Positions 43,686 to 53,753 of a stretch of DNA of 64,000 bases are shown one piece after another; within the stretch, counting starts at the first letter, position 1; every line of letters starts with the position of its first letter. Below the pieces are notes generated by a model, which was not told the DNA's origin, did no database searches, and saw only the letters and a program-made list of their open reading frames with translations. Position numbers and translations under genes: made by a program. Source of the stretch: Paenibacillus castaneae (GTDB lineage Bacteria > Bacillota > Bacilli > Paenibacillales > Paenibacillaceae); the NCBI RefSeq assembly GCF_002884445.1, contig NZ_KZ614144.1:289272-353271 (forward strand), given 5' to 3'.

Positions 43686-43885
43686 TAATAGAGCTAGAAA
43701 CTAGCTCTATTACAATAAATAAGCTTGCTTTTAGCGAAATAGAGCTAGAAATTAGCTCTATATCCAGGAAAACTAACTGATATGAGCTCGTCTAAAGTTA
43801 GATGAACGAAATAGAGCTAGAAACTAGCTCTATACCACAAAATTCAGCTTCCTTTTGGAGAAATAGAGCTAAAAACTAGCTCTAT
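43686..43885. repeat. Palindromic repeat cluster 2 (four AATAGAGCTAG palindromes)
   Basis: P1 43686-43712 (TAATAGAGCTAG-AAA-CTAGCTCTATTA, 12-bp arms), P2 43739-43761, P3 43811-43833 and P4 43863-43885. Palindrome order, loop type and spacers match cluster 1 (24700-26205). It is uninterrupted, so it shows what cluster 1 looked like before the IS arrived. Nothing else coding was found in 43644-44090. Confidence 0.8.
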
Positions 43886-43925
43886 CTCCAAGTGCGAGCT
43901 CATACGAAGAATGCCTTATAGAAAG

Positions 43926-43996
43926 GGCTGTCCAAAAAGTCATAAACCTTGAGGGTAACCTCGGGTTTGTCACCTTTTGAGACAGCCTTTTTTAGT
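43926..43996 (+). terminator. Long imperfect hairpin with T-run after cluster 2
   Basis: GGCTGTC ... TAAACC-TT-GAGG-GTAA-CCTC-G-GGTTTG ... GACAGCC forms a long interrupted stem, followed by TTTTTT. The same GGCTGTCTCAAAAGG / GACAGCC ends frame cluster 1, so it may be a miniature element that also serves as terminator for the SLH operon. Confidence 0.6.
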
Positions 43997-44090
43997 GTTT
44001 CACAGCAGAAGTTGCCGGAATACTCGGATAATATTGGATATGTTGCGGATAATAACAGTGCTGCAAGGTGATTCGCTAGGGGGAATAAGG

Positions 44091-45014
44091 ATGGCTGTGA
44101 AAAACCACTATAACGTGCTTGGTGTCACTAAAGGAGCATCTCAGCAGGAGATAAAGAAGGCTTATCAGAAGCTTGCCAAGAAGTGGCATCCCGATGTGAA
44201 TAAATCGCCCGAGGCGGAAGCGAAATTTAAAGAGATGGCAGAGGCATATGATGTGTTGAGCCATGACGATAAACGAGAGGCTTATGAGGAGGAAGCGCGT
44301 TACGACTCGATGCGTCGAAATTCCTCAAGGCAAAGGCAATCTCCAAATGGGCAACAGTCGTTTAGGCGCAGCTCAAGCAGAAGCGACGGGGCCAGAGGTG
44401 GACTGAATGAAGACGATTTGTTTGGTATGTTCTTCCGAGGTGCTGGAGAGGAGTATGAAGGCTTTAATTTTAACGGTGGAGGAAACATCGCTCAGGTTCA
44501 GCTTGAAATTATGCTGGAGCAGGCTTGGAAGGGCGATAGGGTCCGGGTAAATATTAGCGGCAAGGAAATAGCAGTCACTATTCCGGAAGGTTCTACTGAT
44601 GGTTCGGTCATCCGTCTGCGAGGCGGAGGGGAAAACAAGCTGTCACAAGGTGAAGAGCTGTTGTTGACTCTTAAAATCGCACCTCATGCTTATTATGCGA
44701 TAGAGGATGGCAATTTGCTTGGCATATTACAGATTGCACCTTGGCAGGCTGTGCTTGGTGGGGAGGCGGAGGCTCGTTTGCCGGATGGCAGCACGTTGAA
44801 ACTGAAGATTCCTGCAGGCCTATCAGCGGGCAAGCAGCTGCGAATTCCGGGTAAGGGATTGAAGCGAGCGGACGGATCAAAAGGAGACATTTTGTTTGAA
44901 TTAGAACTGGCGGTGAACGAGCGACCTAGCGCGGAGGAGAAGGATCTATACCGTAAGCTGGCAGACACAAGCTCGTTCCGTGCGTCTATGAAGTCGCGAG
45001 GTACAGAAACTTAA
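44091..45014 (+). CDS. DnaJ-family co-chaperone without zinc finger (CbpA-like)
   Basis: From ATG 44091 (GGGGGA about 7 bp upstream) the product is 307 residues. The J domain occupies residues 4-70 with HPD at 33-35. A Ser/Arg/Gly-rich linker follows (about 75-115), then two beta-sandwich substrate-binding domains (from about 135, [15 protein letters not shown]) with no CxxCxGxG zinc repeats. This layout is that of CbpA/DjlA-type proteins that assist DnaK or bind curved DNA. The frame extends upstream to 43977 over the repeat terminator, which is not coding. It is monocistronic. Confidence 0.85.
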   Translation: MAVKNHYNVLGVTKGASQQEIKKAYQKLAKKWHPDVNKSPEAEAKFKEMAEAYDVLSHDDKREAYEEEARYDSMRRNSSRQRQSPNGQQSFRRSSSRSDGARGGLNEDDLFGMFFRGAGEEYEGFNFNGGGNIAQVQLEIMLEQAWKGDRVRVNISGKEIAVTIPEGSTDGSVIRLRGGGENKLSQGEELLLTLKIAPHAYYAIEDGNLLGILQIAPWQAVLGGEAEARLPDGSTLKLKIPAGLSAGKQLRIPGKGLKRADGSKGDILFELELAVNERPSAEEKDLYRKLADTSSFRASMKSRGTET

Positions 45015-45197
45015 CGCCAATATGCCTCTACACCATAAAGTGAAGCTCAGCCGCTTATTATACAAATCAGAACGGCTGGCTTGCTATCTCATAAAGATGA
45101 TTGAATTGACATTGGATTACGGTAAACCGGAGGCAATTCGTTCTATCCAGCTTAGTGGTTTCAACTAGTTTCATATAGTGATGTGAAAAGAGAATAA

Positions 45198-45223
45198 GGC
45201 TGAACGACTTCACTCGTTCAGCC
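45198..45223 (-). terminator. Terminator after quinone oxidoreductase gene
   Basis: GGCTGAACGA pairs perfectly with TCGTTCAGCC. On the minus strand the tail is TTATTCTCTTTTC. The remaining gap 45015-45197 shows nothing clear. Confidence 0.7.
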
Positions 45224-45230
45224 AAATGAA

Positions 45231-46208
45231 TTACGATTGTACACGCAAAATAATTTTACCGATATTTTTGTTTTGTTCCATTAAAGCGTGCGCTTCATTC
45301 GCCTCTTCCCAGTCCCAAACAGAGTCAACAATGGGTTTCAGCCGCCCATCCTCGAATCGTGGCGCTGCGAACTCTGAGAAGCTTCTGGTCAGATCGATTT
45401 TCTGGTCGACTGATTGAGAGCGGAGCGCGGTACCGATGACTTGGATTCTTTTGAAGAGAAATGGCCCCAGGTCTACATTCTGAATCTTAGAACCTCCCAT
45501 CGTTCCGATGAGAATCAGCCTCCCGTCTATATCAAGCGAAGCTATATTCTGCTCCCAGTAGGATGCGCCGATGAAGTCAAGAATAAGGTTAACACCCTTG
45601 CCGTCTGTGGCTTCCTTCAATTTATCAACAAACGACCCCGCCTTGTAGTCAATGGCAATATCAGCACCGAGTGAAAGACAAAATTCCCTTTTATCTTGGC
45701 TGCCTGCTGTAACGATAACCCGTGCTTTCGCTTCTTTCGCAAGCTGAATTGCCGCCGTACCGACTCCGCTCGCGCCTGCGTGGATCAGTACCGTCTGTCC
45801 TTCTTTCAGGCCGCCGAGGCGAAACATATTTAAGTATGCCGTTAAGTAAACCTCGGGAATAGCAGCAGCCTCCTCGAAGGAAAAAGCATCCGGTATCCGC
45901 ATCGCCATACCAGCCGGAATCGCAGCATATTGTGCATAACCGCCTCCTGGCAGCAAAGCATGAACACGATCTCCTATTTTCCAATCCTTGACGCTTGTTC
46001 CAACCTCCTCAACGACACCGCTCATCTCCAGACCTAGAATCGGCGAGGCGCCTATCGGAGGCGGATAATGCCCACGTTTCTGAAGAAGGTCGGCGCGATT
46101 AAGCGCGGTTGCCTTTACCTTGACGAGCAGCTCGTTTTCCGAACAATTCGGTTTAGGCGCATCACCTATGTACAATTTGGTATCCTGACTCACAAGCACT
46201 GCTTTCAT
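45231..46208 (-). CDS. NADPH:quinone oxidoreductase (zinc-free MDR family)
   Basis: The 325-residue protein of the medium-chain dehydrogenase/reductase family resembles the PIG3/QOR group. The N-terminal GroES-like domain holds NRADLLQKRGHYPPPIG, and the Rossmann domain has HAGASGVGTAAIQLA near residues 143-157 in place of the zinc-enzyme pattern. No structural or catalytic zinc cysteines are visible. These enzymes reduce quinones or enals with NADPH. AGGAGGG lies upstream of the ATG. It is divergent from the cyd operon, which may be coincidental or reflect redox regulation. Confidence 0.85.
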   Translation of the reverse strand: MKAVLVSQDTKLYIGDAPKPNCSENELLVKVKATALNRADLLQKRGHYPPPIGASPILGLEMSGVVEEVGTSVKDWKIGDRVHALLPGGGYAQYAAIPAGMAMRIPDAFSFEEAAAIPEVYLTAYLNMFRLGGLKEGQTVLIHAGASGVGTAAIQLAKEAKARVIVTAGSQDKREFCLSLGADIAIDYKAGSFVDKLKEATDGKGVNLILDFIGASYWEQNIASLDIDGRLILIGTMGGSKIQNVDLGPFLFKRIQVIGTALRSQSVDQKIDLTRSFSEFAAPRFEDGRLKPIVDSVWDWEEANEAHALMEQNKNIGKIILRVQS

Positions 46209-46289
46209 ACGAAGCCCTCCTTTTTCTAAAGCTAGTCACAACTCATTTATGAGCTATTCATTTGTATTAAACAGGAAATGGATACTTGC

Positions 46290-46340
46290 TTCTCTCTCAT
46301 TCTACAGCTTCTGTAGAGCGGAGAGGGTGTTTTTTATTTT
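46290..46340 (+). terminator. Terminator-like hairpin in the cydA leader
   Basis: CTCTC and CTACAG pair with CTGTAG and GAGAG around a short loop, followed by GTGTTTTTTATTTT. It lies 100 bp before the cydA start codon with no plus-strand gene before it, so it would act on the cyd transcript itself as an attenuator. Confidence 0.55.
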
Positions 46341-46442
46341 GTCACAAAAATGGTGAAAGATCACGTTCAGCGTGTGCGGAATATCACAGAATTGCAGTCC
46401 TATCCGGATTTATACTTAATCCGAATGAAAGGAGCTGTTACT

Positions 46443-47831
46443 GTGGAAGCATTAGATTTGGCTAGATGGCAGTTTGGCATTACAACTGTATATCATTTTC
46501 TATTCGTACCGTTGTCCGTAGGTTTAGCATACTTGATCGCCTTCATGCAGACGATGTACGTGACTAAGAACGATGAAAAGTATAAGCAGCTGGCGAAATT
46601 TTGGGGACGATTGTTTCTGTTGAATTTTGCGGTTGGCGTCGTTACAGGCATTATGCAGGAGTTCCAGTTCGGCATGAACTGGGCAGATTATTCTCGCTTC
46701 GTTGGGGCTGTGTTTGGCGGTCCGCTTGCCGTCGAGGCATTGGTATCCTTTTTCTTGGAATCGACGTTTCTCGGCATATGGATTTTTGGTTGGGATCGTT
46801 TGTCCAAAAAAATGCATCTCGCATCCATCTGGCTCGTCGCAATTGCGGCGACACTATCGGCGCTCTGGATTCTAAGCGCCAACTCGTTCATGCAGGAGCC
46901 AGTGGGCTACGAGATCGTGAATGGACGCGCGGAGATGACCAGCTTCTTCGCTTTGCTTGGGAACAAGCAGCTTTGGGTAGAGTTCCCGCACGTTATTTAC
47001 GGGGCACTTGCCACTGGGGCGCTGTTTGTAACGGGAATTAGTGCTTACAAGATTGTTCGCAAGCAGCAGGTAGACCTGTTCAAAACTTCATTTTCAATTG
47101 GAATCGTAGTAGCGCTTATCTCAAGTATTCTAACAGCTACGGCTGGACATACACAGTCGCAGCATCTGATGTCCTCGCAGCCGATGAAGATGGCAGCCGC
47201 TGAAGCGCTCTGGAATACGAGCGGAGAAAGCGCGCCGTGGACGGTTATTGCTTCTATTGATCCAGAGGCGCAAAAGAATGGATTCCAAATTGAAATTCCA
47301 TACGCGCTAAGTATTCTGAGCTATAACAAGCTTACCGGCAGCGTTCCCGGCATTCTGGAGCTGCAGGCGCAATACGAGCAATTATATGGACCGGGTGATT
47401 ATATCCCGCCGGTACGGACGACCTTCTGGAGCTTCCGGATCATGGTCGGATCAGGCATGCTTATGATTTTGCTCGCTCTCTTCGGTACATGGGCCATGAT
47501 TCGCAAGCGTCTGGAGCAGTATCGAACTTTTTTGAAGCTTATGATTGCAGCTATTGCACTTCCTTTTATTGCGAATTCATCAGGCTGGATTATGACCGAG
47601 GTTGGGCGGCAGCCTTGGATTGTGTTTGGTTTGCAAAAAACGGAGGAAGGCGTTTCCCCGCTAGTTTCGTCTGGAATGGTGGCGACCAGCCTGATCGGCT
47701 TCACGATCATTTACGGCGTTCTAGCAGCAGTATTCATCTATTTGGTTGTGCATTATACGCGCAAGGGTGTCGAAACGGACGAAGCGCATGACATCTCGAG
47801 TAGTGAGAAAATTCATACCACGGCAATTTGA
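46443..47831 (+). CDS. cydA: Cytochrome bd oxidase subunit I
   Basis: From GTG 46443 (AAAGGAG 8 bp upstream) the product is 462 residues with about nine membrane helices. The heme ligand His18 is in TTVYHFLFVPL, and GRQPWIVFGLQ marks the conserved end of the quinol-binding Q loop. The loop is short, as in Bacillus CydA. CydA oxidises quinol and holds hemes b558, b595 and d. The frame opens at GTG 46350 but the extra 31 residues are not CydA-like. It is first in cydA-cydB-cydDC. Confidence 0.92.
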   Translation: MEALDLARWQFGITTVYHFLFVPLSVGLAYLIAFMQTMYVTKNDEKYKQLAKFWGRLFLLNFAVGVVTGIMQEFQFGMNWADYSRFVGAVFGGPLAVEALVSFFLESTFLGIWIFGWDRLSKKMHLASIWLVAIAATLSALWILSANSFMQEPVGYEIVNGRAEMTSFFALLGNKQLWVEFPHVIYGALATGALFVTGISAYKIVRKQQVDLFKTSFSIGIVVALISSILTATAGHTQSQHLMSSQPMKMAAAEALWNTSGESAPWTVIASIDPEAQKNGFQIEIPYALSILSYNKLTGSVPGILELQAQYEQLYGPGDYIPPVRTTFWSFRIMVGSGMLMILLALFGTWAMIRKRLEQYRTFLKLMIAAIALPFIANSSGWIMTEVGRQPWIVFGLQKTEEGVSPLVSSGMVATSLIGFTIIYGVLAAVFIYLVVHYTRKGVETDEAHDISSSEKIHTTAI

Positions 47832-47861
47832 TGCCGAATTTATAGGCGGGAGGCAAGGGCT

Positions 47862-48872
47862 ATGCTGGAATCCTTGTGGTTTTATTTGATTGCTACGCTG
47901 TTTGTCGGATTTTTCTTTCTGGAAGGCTTTGATTTCGGCGTCGGTATGCTGACACCTTTCCTGGGAAAATCAGATACACAGCGCAGAGTGCTGATTAATA
48001 CGATTGGACCGTTCTGGGACGGCAATGAAGTATGGCTGATCACAGCGGGGGGGGCTATGTTCGCAGCCTTTCCGAACTGGTACGCTACGCTGTTCAGCGG
48101 ATTTTATATGGCGTTGTTTCTTATGCTGGTGGCGCTTATCGGACGAGGGGTCTCCTTCGAGTTCCGCAGCAAGCTGGACAATCCGAAGTGGCGCACCACA
48201 TGGGACTGGATCATTTTCTTCGGCAGTCTGCTGCCGCCGCTGCTTTGGGGCGTTGCACTAGCGAATCTGATGCGGGGTGTACCTATAGACCAAAATATGA
48301 ACTACGTCGGTTCATTTTGGGATCTGATTTCATTTTATTCGGTGATGGCGGGCGTCAGCATTGTGCTCTTGTTCCTGCTTCACGGTGCGTTGTTTCTCTC
48401 CCTGAAGACGGAAGGAGAGCTGCGTGACAGAGTACGAGCTTTGGCACTCCGAATTGGGCCGCTCACCAGCGCGGTGCTGCTTATATTCGTCGTATTAAGC
48501 TATTTTGAGACGGATATGTTCACGGGCAAAGGTATTAATCCGGGTTCAGTGCCTATTCTGGCAGGCTTTGCTTTGCTGTCTGTTCACTTCTTCCTCAAGG
48601 CAGGACGTGATGGGTGGGCGTTCATTATGACAGGAGCGACGATCACGCTGTCTACGATTACAGTGTTTATGTGCTTGTATCCGAATGTGATGATCTCATC
48701 GCTAAATCCAGAATGGTCGCTGACGATTTATAATGCCTCGTCCAACGCCTATACGCTCAAAGTGATGACTATCGTCGCCCTTACTATGGTGCCGATCGTT
48801 ATCGCATATCAAGCTTGGAATTATTGGGTGTTCCGCAAGCGGGTCAGCATGAACGACCATCTGGATTATTAG
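47862..48872 (+). CDS. cydB: Cytochrome bd oxidase subunit II
   Basis: The 336-residue protein has about eight or nine membrane helices. The N-terminal FFLEGFDFGVGMLTPFLGK and GPFWDGNEVWLITAGGAMFAAFP motifs are diagnostic of CydB. GGCGGGAGG lies 8-9 bp upstream of the ATG, and the gene starts 30 bp after cydA. It is the structural partner of CydA in the terminal oxidase of low-oxygen respiration. Confidence 0.93.
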   Translation: MLESLWFYLIATLFVGFFFLEGFDFGVGMLTPFLGKSDTQRRVLINTIGPFWDGNEVWLITAGGAMFAAFPNWYATLFSGFYMALFLMLVALIGRGVSFEFRSKLDNPKWRTTWDWIIFFGSLLPPLLWGVALANLMRGVPIDQNMNYVGSFWDLISFYSVMAGVSIVLLFLLHGALFLSLKTEGELRDRVRALALRIGPLTSAVLLIFVVLSYFETDMFTGKGINPGSVPILAGFALLSVHFFLKAGRDGWAFIMTGATITLSTITVFMCLYPNVMISSLNPEWSLTIYNASSNAYTLKVMTIVALTMVPIVIAYQAWNYWVFRKRVSMNDHLDY

Positions 48873-48880
48873 GAAATGCC

Positions 48881-51800
48881 ATGATAAAAAAATTGTTCAA
48901 ACAAGTACCCGGCAGCCGCAAACTGTTCGCAGCAACAATTATTTTTGGCTCTGTGGGCGGCTTGCTGTTAATCGCGGAGACGGTATATCTTGCTGGAGTC
49001 GTGGATGAAGCGTTTCTCCGAGGAAGCAAGCTTGCCGCTCTAATGCCTGCGCTTTATATACTGCTTGGTATTATCGCATTCAGAGCGCTGCTTCATATGG
49101 CAAGCGACTATACCTCCGCTCAAATGGCGCAAGGGATTAAGAGCGGCCTTCGCCTCCGGCTCGTCCAGAAGCTTGCAGAGCTTGGGCCCCAGTATGCTAA
49201 AGGAGAGCGGAGCGGGGAACTCATCGGAACGGTCTATGAAGGCGTTGAACAGCTGGAAAACTATTTAGCTAAATATTTGCCCCAAATGGCATTATCTATG
49301 TTCGTGCCAATGGCTGTATTTTTCGTTGTGGCAGGTAAGGACTGGATTTCCGCGGTTGTATTTATCGTCACCCTTCCACTGCTGGTACTGTTTATGATTC
49401 TAATCGGCAAGGCGGCTAAAGCGAGGACAGATCGGCAGTTTCAAATGCTTGGCCGCCTCGGCGGACATTTCCATGAAGTGCTTCGCGGATTGACGACTTT
49501 GAAAATGTTCAATCGCAGCCGTGCCCAGCTGGAAATTATAGGGAGGATTAGCGAGGAGCACCGCCGTTCGACGATGGGGACGCTGCGGCTTGCTTTTATG
49601 TCTGCTTTTGCGATGGAGCTGTTCGCGACGCTAAGCACCGCCATTATTGCCGTTTTTCTCGGATTGCGATTGGTTGAAGGGCAGATTGGATTCAAGGAAG
49701 CGTTCTTGGTGCTGCTGCTTACGCCGGAATTTTATGCTCCTGTGAGAGCACTGGGCACTCAATTTCATGCGGGAATGAACGGTGTTACGGCGGCAGGACG
49801 TATATTCGACATTCTGAATACAGAGCCGCGGGGCTGGACAGTGAAGAAGGATGGTCTGACCCTTCCGCCTCGGCAAGGCGGCTTCCGCATTGTATTCGAG
49901 GGTGTTAGCGTTCGGTATCCCGGCGAAGACCGCAGTGCATTGTCCAACCTGTGGCTAACCCTTGAACCGGGGGAGCGCATTGCAGTGGCCGGACCGACCG
50001 GCTCGGGCAAAAGCACGCTTCTGGATCTCATTCAAGGATTTATTAAGCCCACGGAAGGCCGTATTTTAATAGATGGAACGGATATGTCACAGCTATCTAT
50101 GAGCTGGTGGAGAAATGAGCAGTCGGTGCTTTCACAGCATGTTCATCTGTTTCATGGAACGGTTAGTGATAATATCCAATTAAGCTGTCCAGAAGCAGGG
50201 GAGGAGCAGGTGATCGCCGCTGCGCGCATTGCGCAGGCAGATGCTTTCATCCGGAGGCTCCCGCTTGGTTACCATACACTGATTGGAGAGGCTAGTCAGA
50301 TGTCGGGCGGACAGGCACAGCGAATCGCAATTGCTAGAACGCTGCTTCGAGATGCAAGCTTGGTTCTTCTCGATGAGCCAACCTCTGGACTAGATATGGT
50401 TCACCAACGTGCCGTGACCGATGGTCTTCATACATGGCTGCAAGGACGCATGTCAGTAACAGTGGCACATCGGCTGGAAACGATCCGCACGGCGGATAGG
50501 GTGATCGTACTAAGCGAAGGGCAGCTGGTGGAGACGGGTTCACCCCAACAGTTGATTGCTGCAGGTGGATTGTTTGCAGAGATGATCCAAGCGAGTCATG
50601 CAGACCAGAAGAGTGGGAGCCGCAGCTTGCCGCTAATGCAGGCGGAGCGTGAAGCTGGCACTTTGCAGAAGCAGCAGAAGGGGACAGAGCTTCAGGGGGC
50701 AATTGCTCACAAGAAGACAGGCAATGCGACGCTCCGTACACTCAGTCGCCTCATCGGCCTGATCAGCCCTTATAAATGGAGAGCTGTGCTTGCCATCATG
50801 CTCTCATTCGCAACAGTGGCGGCAAACATTGGTCTTATGGGCACTTCTGGTTATTTGATTGCACAGGCTGCACTTCGTCCGGAGACGGTGCTGCTGCTCT
50901 ATATTCCGATTGTAGGCGTTCGTTTTTTCGGTATTTCAAGGGGTGTGCTGCGCTATCTGGAGCGTCTGGCCTCCCATGATCTGACCTTTCGCATTCTGCA
51001 TCGTATGCGCGTCTGGCTGTATGAAAAGCTGGAACCGAAAGGCGCTCAGCTGTTTGAGAGCAAACGAAGCGGAGACGTACTTGGCTCGGTTATCAGCGAT
51101 ATCGATCAACTGCAAAATTTCTATTTGCGAATCGTTGCACCGCCGCTTGTTTTCGCTTTAACGATTGTTCTCGGTTTCCTGTTGATGGCTAGGCAGCAGT
51201 TGGAGCTTGGCTTCCTGCTTGCAGGAATGATGCTGCTATCCGGGCTTGCGGTTCCTTGGGTCAGCCATAGGCTGGGCCGAAGCCGCGGGGAAGCATTGGT
51301 GCAGGCACGCTCCAAAATGTACGTAGAAACATCCGATATGCTTAGCGGCTTAGCAACGCTGCTGAGCTTTGGCCAAGCCGAGACCGCGCAGCAGCGCATC
51401 GGGCATATTCAATCTCAGCTTAACGCTTCCCAGAAGAGCCAGAACCGGATTGCAGCCATAAGCGGCGGTACAATGACGGGCCTATCTCATTTGTCGATGT
51501 GGCTAATTCTGCTTGCTGCTATTCCGCTTGTCACATCCGGAACAATTAGTGGAGCTGTTATTCCGGCTCTTGTGTTAATTGCATTAGCTTGCTTCGAGGC
51601 GGTAACGCCGCTTCCGCTCTCCTTCCAGCATTTCGGTCAGACACTGGCATCGGGCGAGAGATTGTTTCGGCTGGAGGATGAAGGAGCGGTGCCCGAGTCT
51701 GCTCGTTTGCGCACGGTTGAAGAGCGCCCTGCTAAGTGGAGTGCTGAGGTAAGCGGGCTCACGCTCCGTTATGCTCCGGATGAGCCGGCAGCTATTCGGG

Positions 51801-52507
51801 ATATCTCGTTATCAATGGCGCAGGGCAAACAAATTGCCGTTGTAGGCGAGAGCGGTGCCGGCAAAAGTACACTTCTGCAAGCGCTCCTGAAGCTCAGGCC
51901 TTACCAAGAAGGCTCTGTTACAATTAATGGTACGGAGATTCGGCAATTATCGGAGGAATCCGTTCGCGCTCAATTCGCAGTCGTCTCTCAAAACGTACAA
52001 TTGTTTAATGCCACGGTAGCTGATAATTTACGGCTGGGCCAGACCGAAGCGACGCTGGATGAGCTGCGGACAGCAGCAAGGCTCGCCGAGATAGATGAGA
52101 CCATTATGCGGCTGCCAGACGGTTATGACACCATTATCGGCGAGTGGGGGGCAAAGCTGTCCGGCGGCGAACGGCAGCGAGTCGCATTGGCGCGGGCGCT
52201 GGTACGCAAGGCACCAGCGATCTTGTTCGATGAGCCGGCAACCGGCCTTGATTCTTTAACGGAGCAGGCCTTCCACGTTAATATTGAACCGCTGCTGAGA
52301 GAGAAGGCTGTCCTATGGATTACCCATAAGCTGTCAGGACTTGAGCGAATGGATGAGATTATTGTGCTGCATAACGGCACTGTCTGCGAGCGAGGCAAGC
52401 ACGAGGATTTACTAAAGCGTCAAGGCATATATTGGCGGTTGTGGCAGCTGGAGCGGGAGAAGGATTGGAGCGGCAAGCTTCAAACGAACATCCGTCTTTC
52501 CAGCTAA
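48881..52507 (+). CDS. cydDC: CydD-CydC fusion, heterodimeric ABC exporter in one chain
   Basis: From ATG 48881, 8 bp after the cydB stop, the product is 1208 residues. The first half (1-570) is CydD-like: six membrane helices, Walker A GPTGSGKST near residue 370, and signature MSGGQAQRIAIARTL near 472. A Gln/Lys-rich linker (about 580-615) leads to a CydC-like half beginning TLRTLSRLIGLISPYKW, with Walker A GESGAGKST near 989 and LSGGERQRVALARAL near 1090. CydDC handles thiols or heme and is needed to assemble cytochrome bd. In B. subtilis cydC and cydD are separate, so the fusion is notable. No stop or restart is seen. Confidence 0.9.
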   Translation: MIKKLFKQVPGSRKLFAATIIFGSVGGLLLIAETVYLAGVVDEAFLRGSKLAALMPALYILLGIIAFRALLHMASDYTSAQMAQGIKSGLRLRLVQKLAELGPQYAKGERSGELIGTVYEGVEQLENYLAKYLPQMALSMFVPMAVFFVVAGKDWISAVVFIVTLPLLVLFMILIGKAAKARTDRQFQMLGRLGGHFHEVLRGLTTLKMFNRSRAQLEIIGRISEEHRRSTMGTLRLAFMSAFAMELFATLSTAIIAVFLGLRLVEGQIGFKEAFLVLLLTPEFYAPVRALGTQFHAGMNGVTAAGRIFDILNTEPRGWTVKKDGLTLPPRQGGFRIVFEGVSVRYPGEDRSALSNLWLTLEPGERIAVAGPTGSGKSTLLDLIQGFIKPTEGRILIDGTDMSQLSMSWWRNEQSVLSQHVHLFHGTVSDNIQLSCPEAGEEQVIAAARIAQADAFIRRLPLGYHTLIGEASQMSGGQAQRIAIARTLLRDASLVLLDEPTSGLDMVHQRAVTDGLHTWLQGRMSVTVAHRLETIRTADRVIVLSEGQLVETGSPQQLIAAGGLFAEMIQASHADQKSGSRSLPLMQAEREAGTLQKQQKGTELQGAIAHKKTGNATLRTLSRLIGLISPYKWRAVLAIMLSFATVAANIGLMGTSGYLIAQAALRPETVLLLYIPIVGVRFFGISRGVLRYLERLASHDLTFRILHRMRVWLYEKLEPKGAQLFESKRSGDVLGSVISDIDQLQNFYLRIVAPPLVFALTIVLGFLLMARQQLELGFLLAGMMLLSGLAVPWVSHRLGRSRGEALVQARSKMYVETSDMLSGLATLLSFGQAETAQQRIGHIQSQLNASQKSQNRIAAISGGTMTGLSHLSMWLILLAAIPLVTSGTISGAVIPALVLIALACFEAVTPLPLSFQHFGQTLASGERLFRLEDEGAVPESARLRTVEERPAKWSAEVSGLTLRYAPDEPAAIRDISLSMAQGKQIAVVGESGAGKSTLLQALLKLRPYQEGSVTINGTEIRQLSEESVRAQFAVVSQNVQLFNATVADNLRLGQTEATLDELRTAARLAEIDETIMRLPDGYDTIIGEWGAKLSGGERQRVALARALVRKAPAILFDEPATGLDSLTEQAFHVNIEPLLREKAVLWITHKLSGLERMDEIIVLHNGTVCERGKHEDLLKRQGIYWRLWQLEREKDWSGKLQTNIRLSS

Positions 52508-52520
52508 TCAAAGCAACGAC

Positions 52521-52567
52521 AAAAAGGCGGTGCAAGATTTATTCTTGCCCGCCTTTTTTTATTTTTT
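52521..52567 (+). terminator. Terminator of the cyd operon
   Basis: AAAAAGGCGGTGCAAGA pairs with TCTTGC-CCGCCTTTTT, followed by TTATTTTTT. The rest of the gap 52568-52851 (about 280 bp) shows no clear feature. Confidence 0.9.
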
Positions 52568-52851
52568 CGATTGCTTATGAAAATTACCAAATCAAGTAAC
52601 TGCATTATCTACATCTATTCCGTCGATAGGCTCCAGCTATTTGCCTATAACTGCAATTGCTACAGCTAATTCGAGTCATTCTTTGTAAAATGCAGGTTTT
52701 CGATACGATTAACGTTAGCTTATACAGCTAAATGGTCTCTAAAGAGTTAAACGGACAAGATTAGCTGCAGCTTTTCCAGTTAATTGTCTACATCGTTCCC
52801 CATTCAGCTGAATTTCTTACCCCACCATGCGACTCAAACAACAAGCTGCGA

Positions 52852-53487
52852 TTATTCCTCGTCTAATGTCCGCCCGCCAGTCAAATATTTTTCAGTCAAA
52901 ATCGACAGCATTTGAATGCCGACCTCATTGTGTCCGCCATCGGGGATAATCAAATCGGCATATTTCTTGGATGGCTCGATAAACGCTTCATGCATAGGCT
53001 TAACTGAATTTAAATATTGATGGTGGATCGATTGAATGGTCCGTCCACGTTCCTCGATATCACGAAGCACTCTCCGAAGTATCCGAACATCAGGGTCGGT
53101 ATCTACAAATACTTTAATGTCCAACAGCTGCCGCAGGTTCTCGTCAGAGAGCACATGAAGACCTTCTATAATGACGATATTATTCGGCTTAAGCTCTACA
53201 GTCTCGTCGGCGGAACGAGTATGAATCGTGAAGTCATATACAGGAGCGTGCGCAGTTTGTCCTTCTCTTAAGCAATTAAGATGTTCAATTAGCAGCTCAT
53301 TGTCAAAGACGAGCGGATGATCGTAGTTGATCGCTTCGCGTTTGGACAGGCTGAGATGCGAATGGTCCTTATAGTAGTTATCCTGAGATATGAAAGTCAC
53401 TTTACCCGGTCCAAGACGATCTATGACGGAGCGGGCAACTGTTGTTTTACCAGAGCCGGTGCCGCCGGCAATACCTATAATAAGCAT
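52852..53487 (-). CDS. udk: Uridine kinase
   Basis: The 211-residue protein is the normal length for uridine/cytidine kinase. Walker A is GIAGGTGSGKTT at residues 5-16, followed by ISQDNYYKDHS with the nucleoside-binding Asp, INYDHPLVFD, and VIIEGLHVL. It phosphorylates uridine and cytidine with ATP or GTP in pyrimidine salvage. The ribosome site GGGAGG is about 14 bp from the ATG, longer than ideal, but the protein start MLIIGIAGG is clearly right. Confidence 0.93.
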   Translation of the reverse strand: MLIIGIAGGTGSGKTTVARSVIDRLGPGKVTFISQDNYYKDHSHLSLSKREAINYDHPLVFDNELLIEHLNCLREGQTAHAPVYDFTIHTRSADETVELKPNNIVIIEGLHVLSDENLRQLLDIKVFVDTDPDVRILRRVLRDIEERGRTIQSIHHQYLNSVKPMHEAFIEPSKKYADLIIPDGGHNEVGIQMLSILTEKYLTGGRTLDEE

Positions 53488-53753
53488 GATTGTTTAAAAA
53501 GCCTCCCTAATTTAAAAGCCATTGTAATTCCAGTATTGTAGCACAGCCATGGAATGATTTCATCTTCAATCCCTTCAAAGGTATGTGGAAGCTGTTCATT
53601 GACCAGGAATAGTTTGGATCGCCATCCATATTCAGCATCCCAGAAAAGGAAATAGTGAAAAAACGAGGAATTTAAATAATAATTGTTCAAAAAAGATCGG
53701 CGGGTGGCATCTATCTTAATGAGGCGGAATGAGTCATAGGAGGAAGGAACGGA

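Noticed and set aside
46330-46365. TTTTGTCACAAAAATGGTGAA before cydA as a Rex operator
   Set aside because: Only one half resembles the TTGTGAANNNNTTCACAA consensus; the symmetry is too poor to call.
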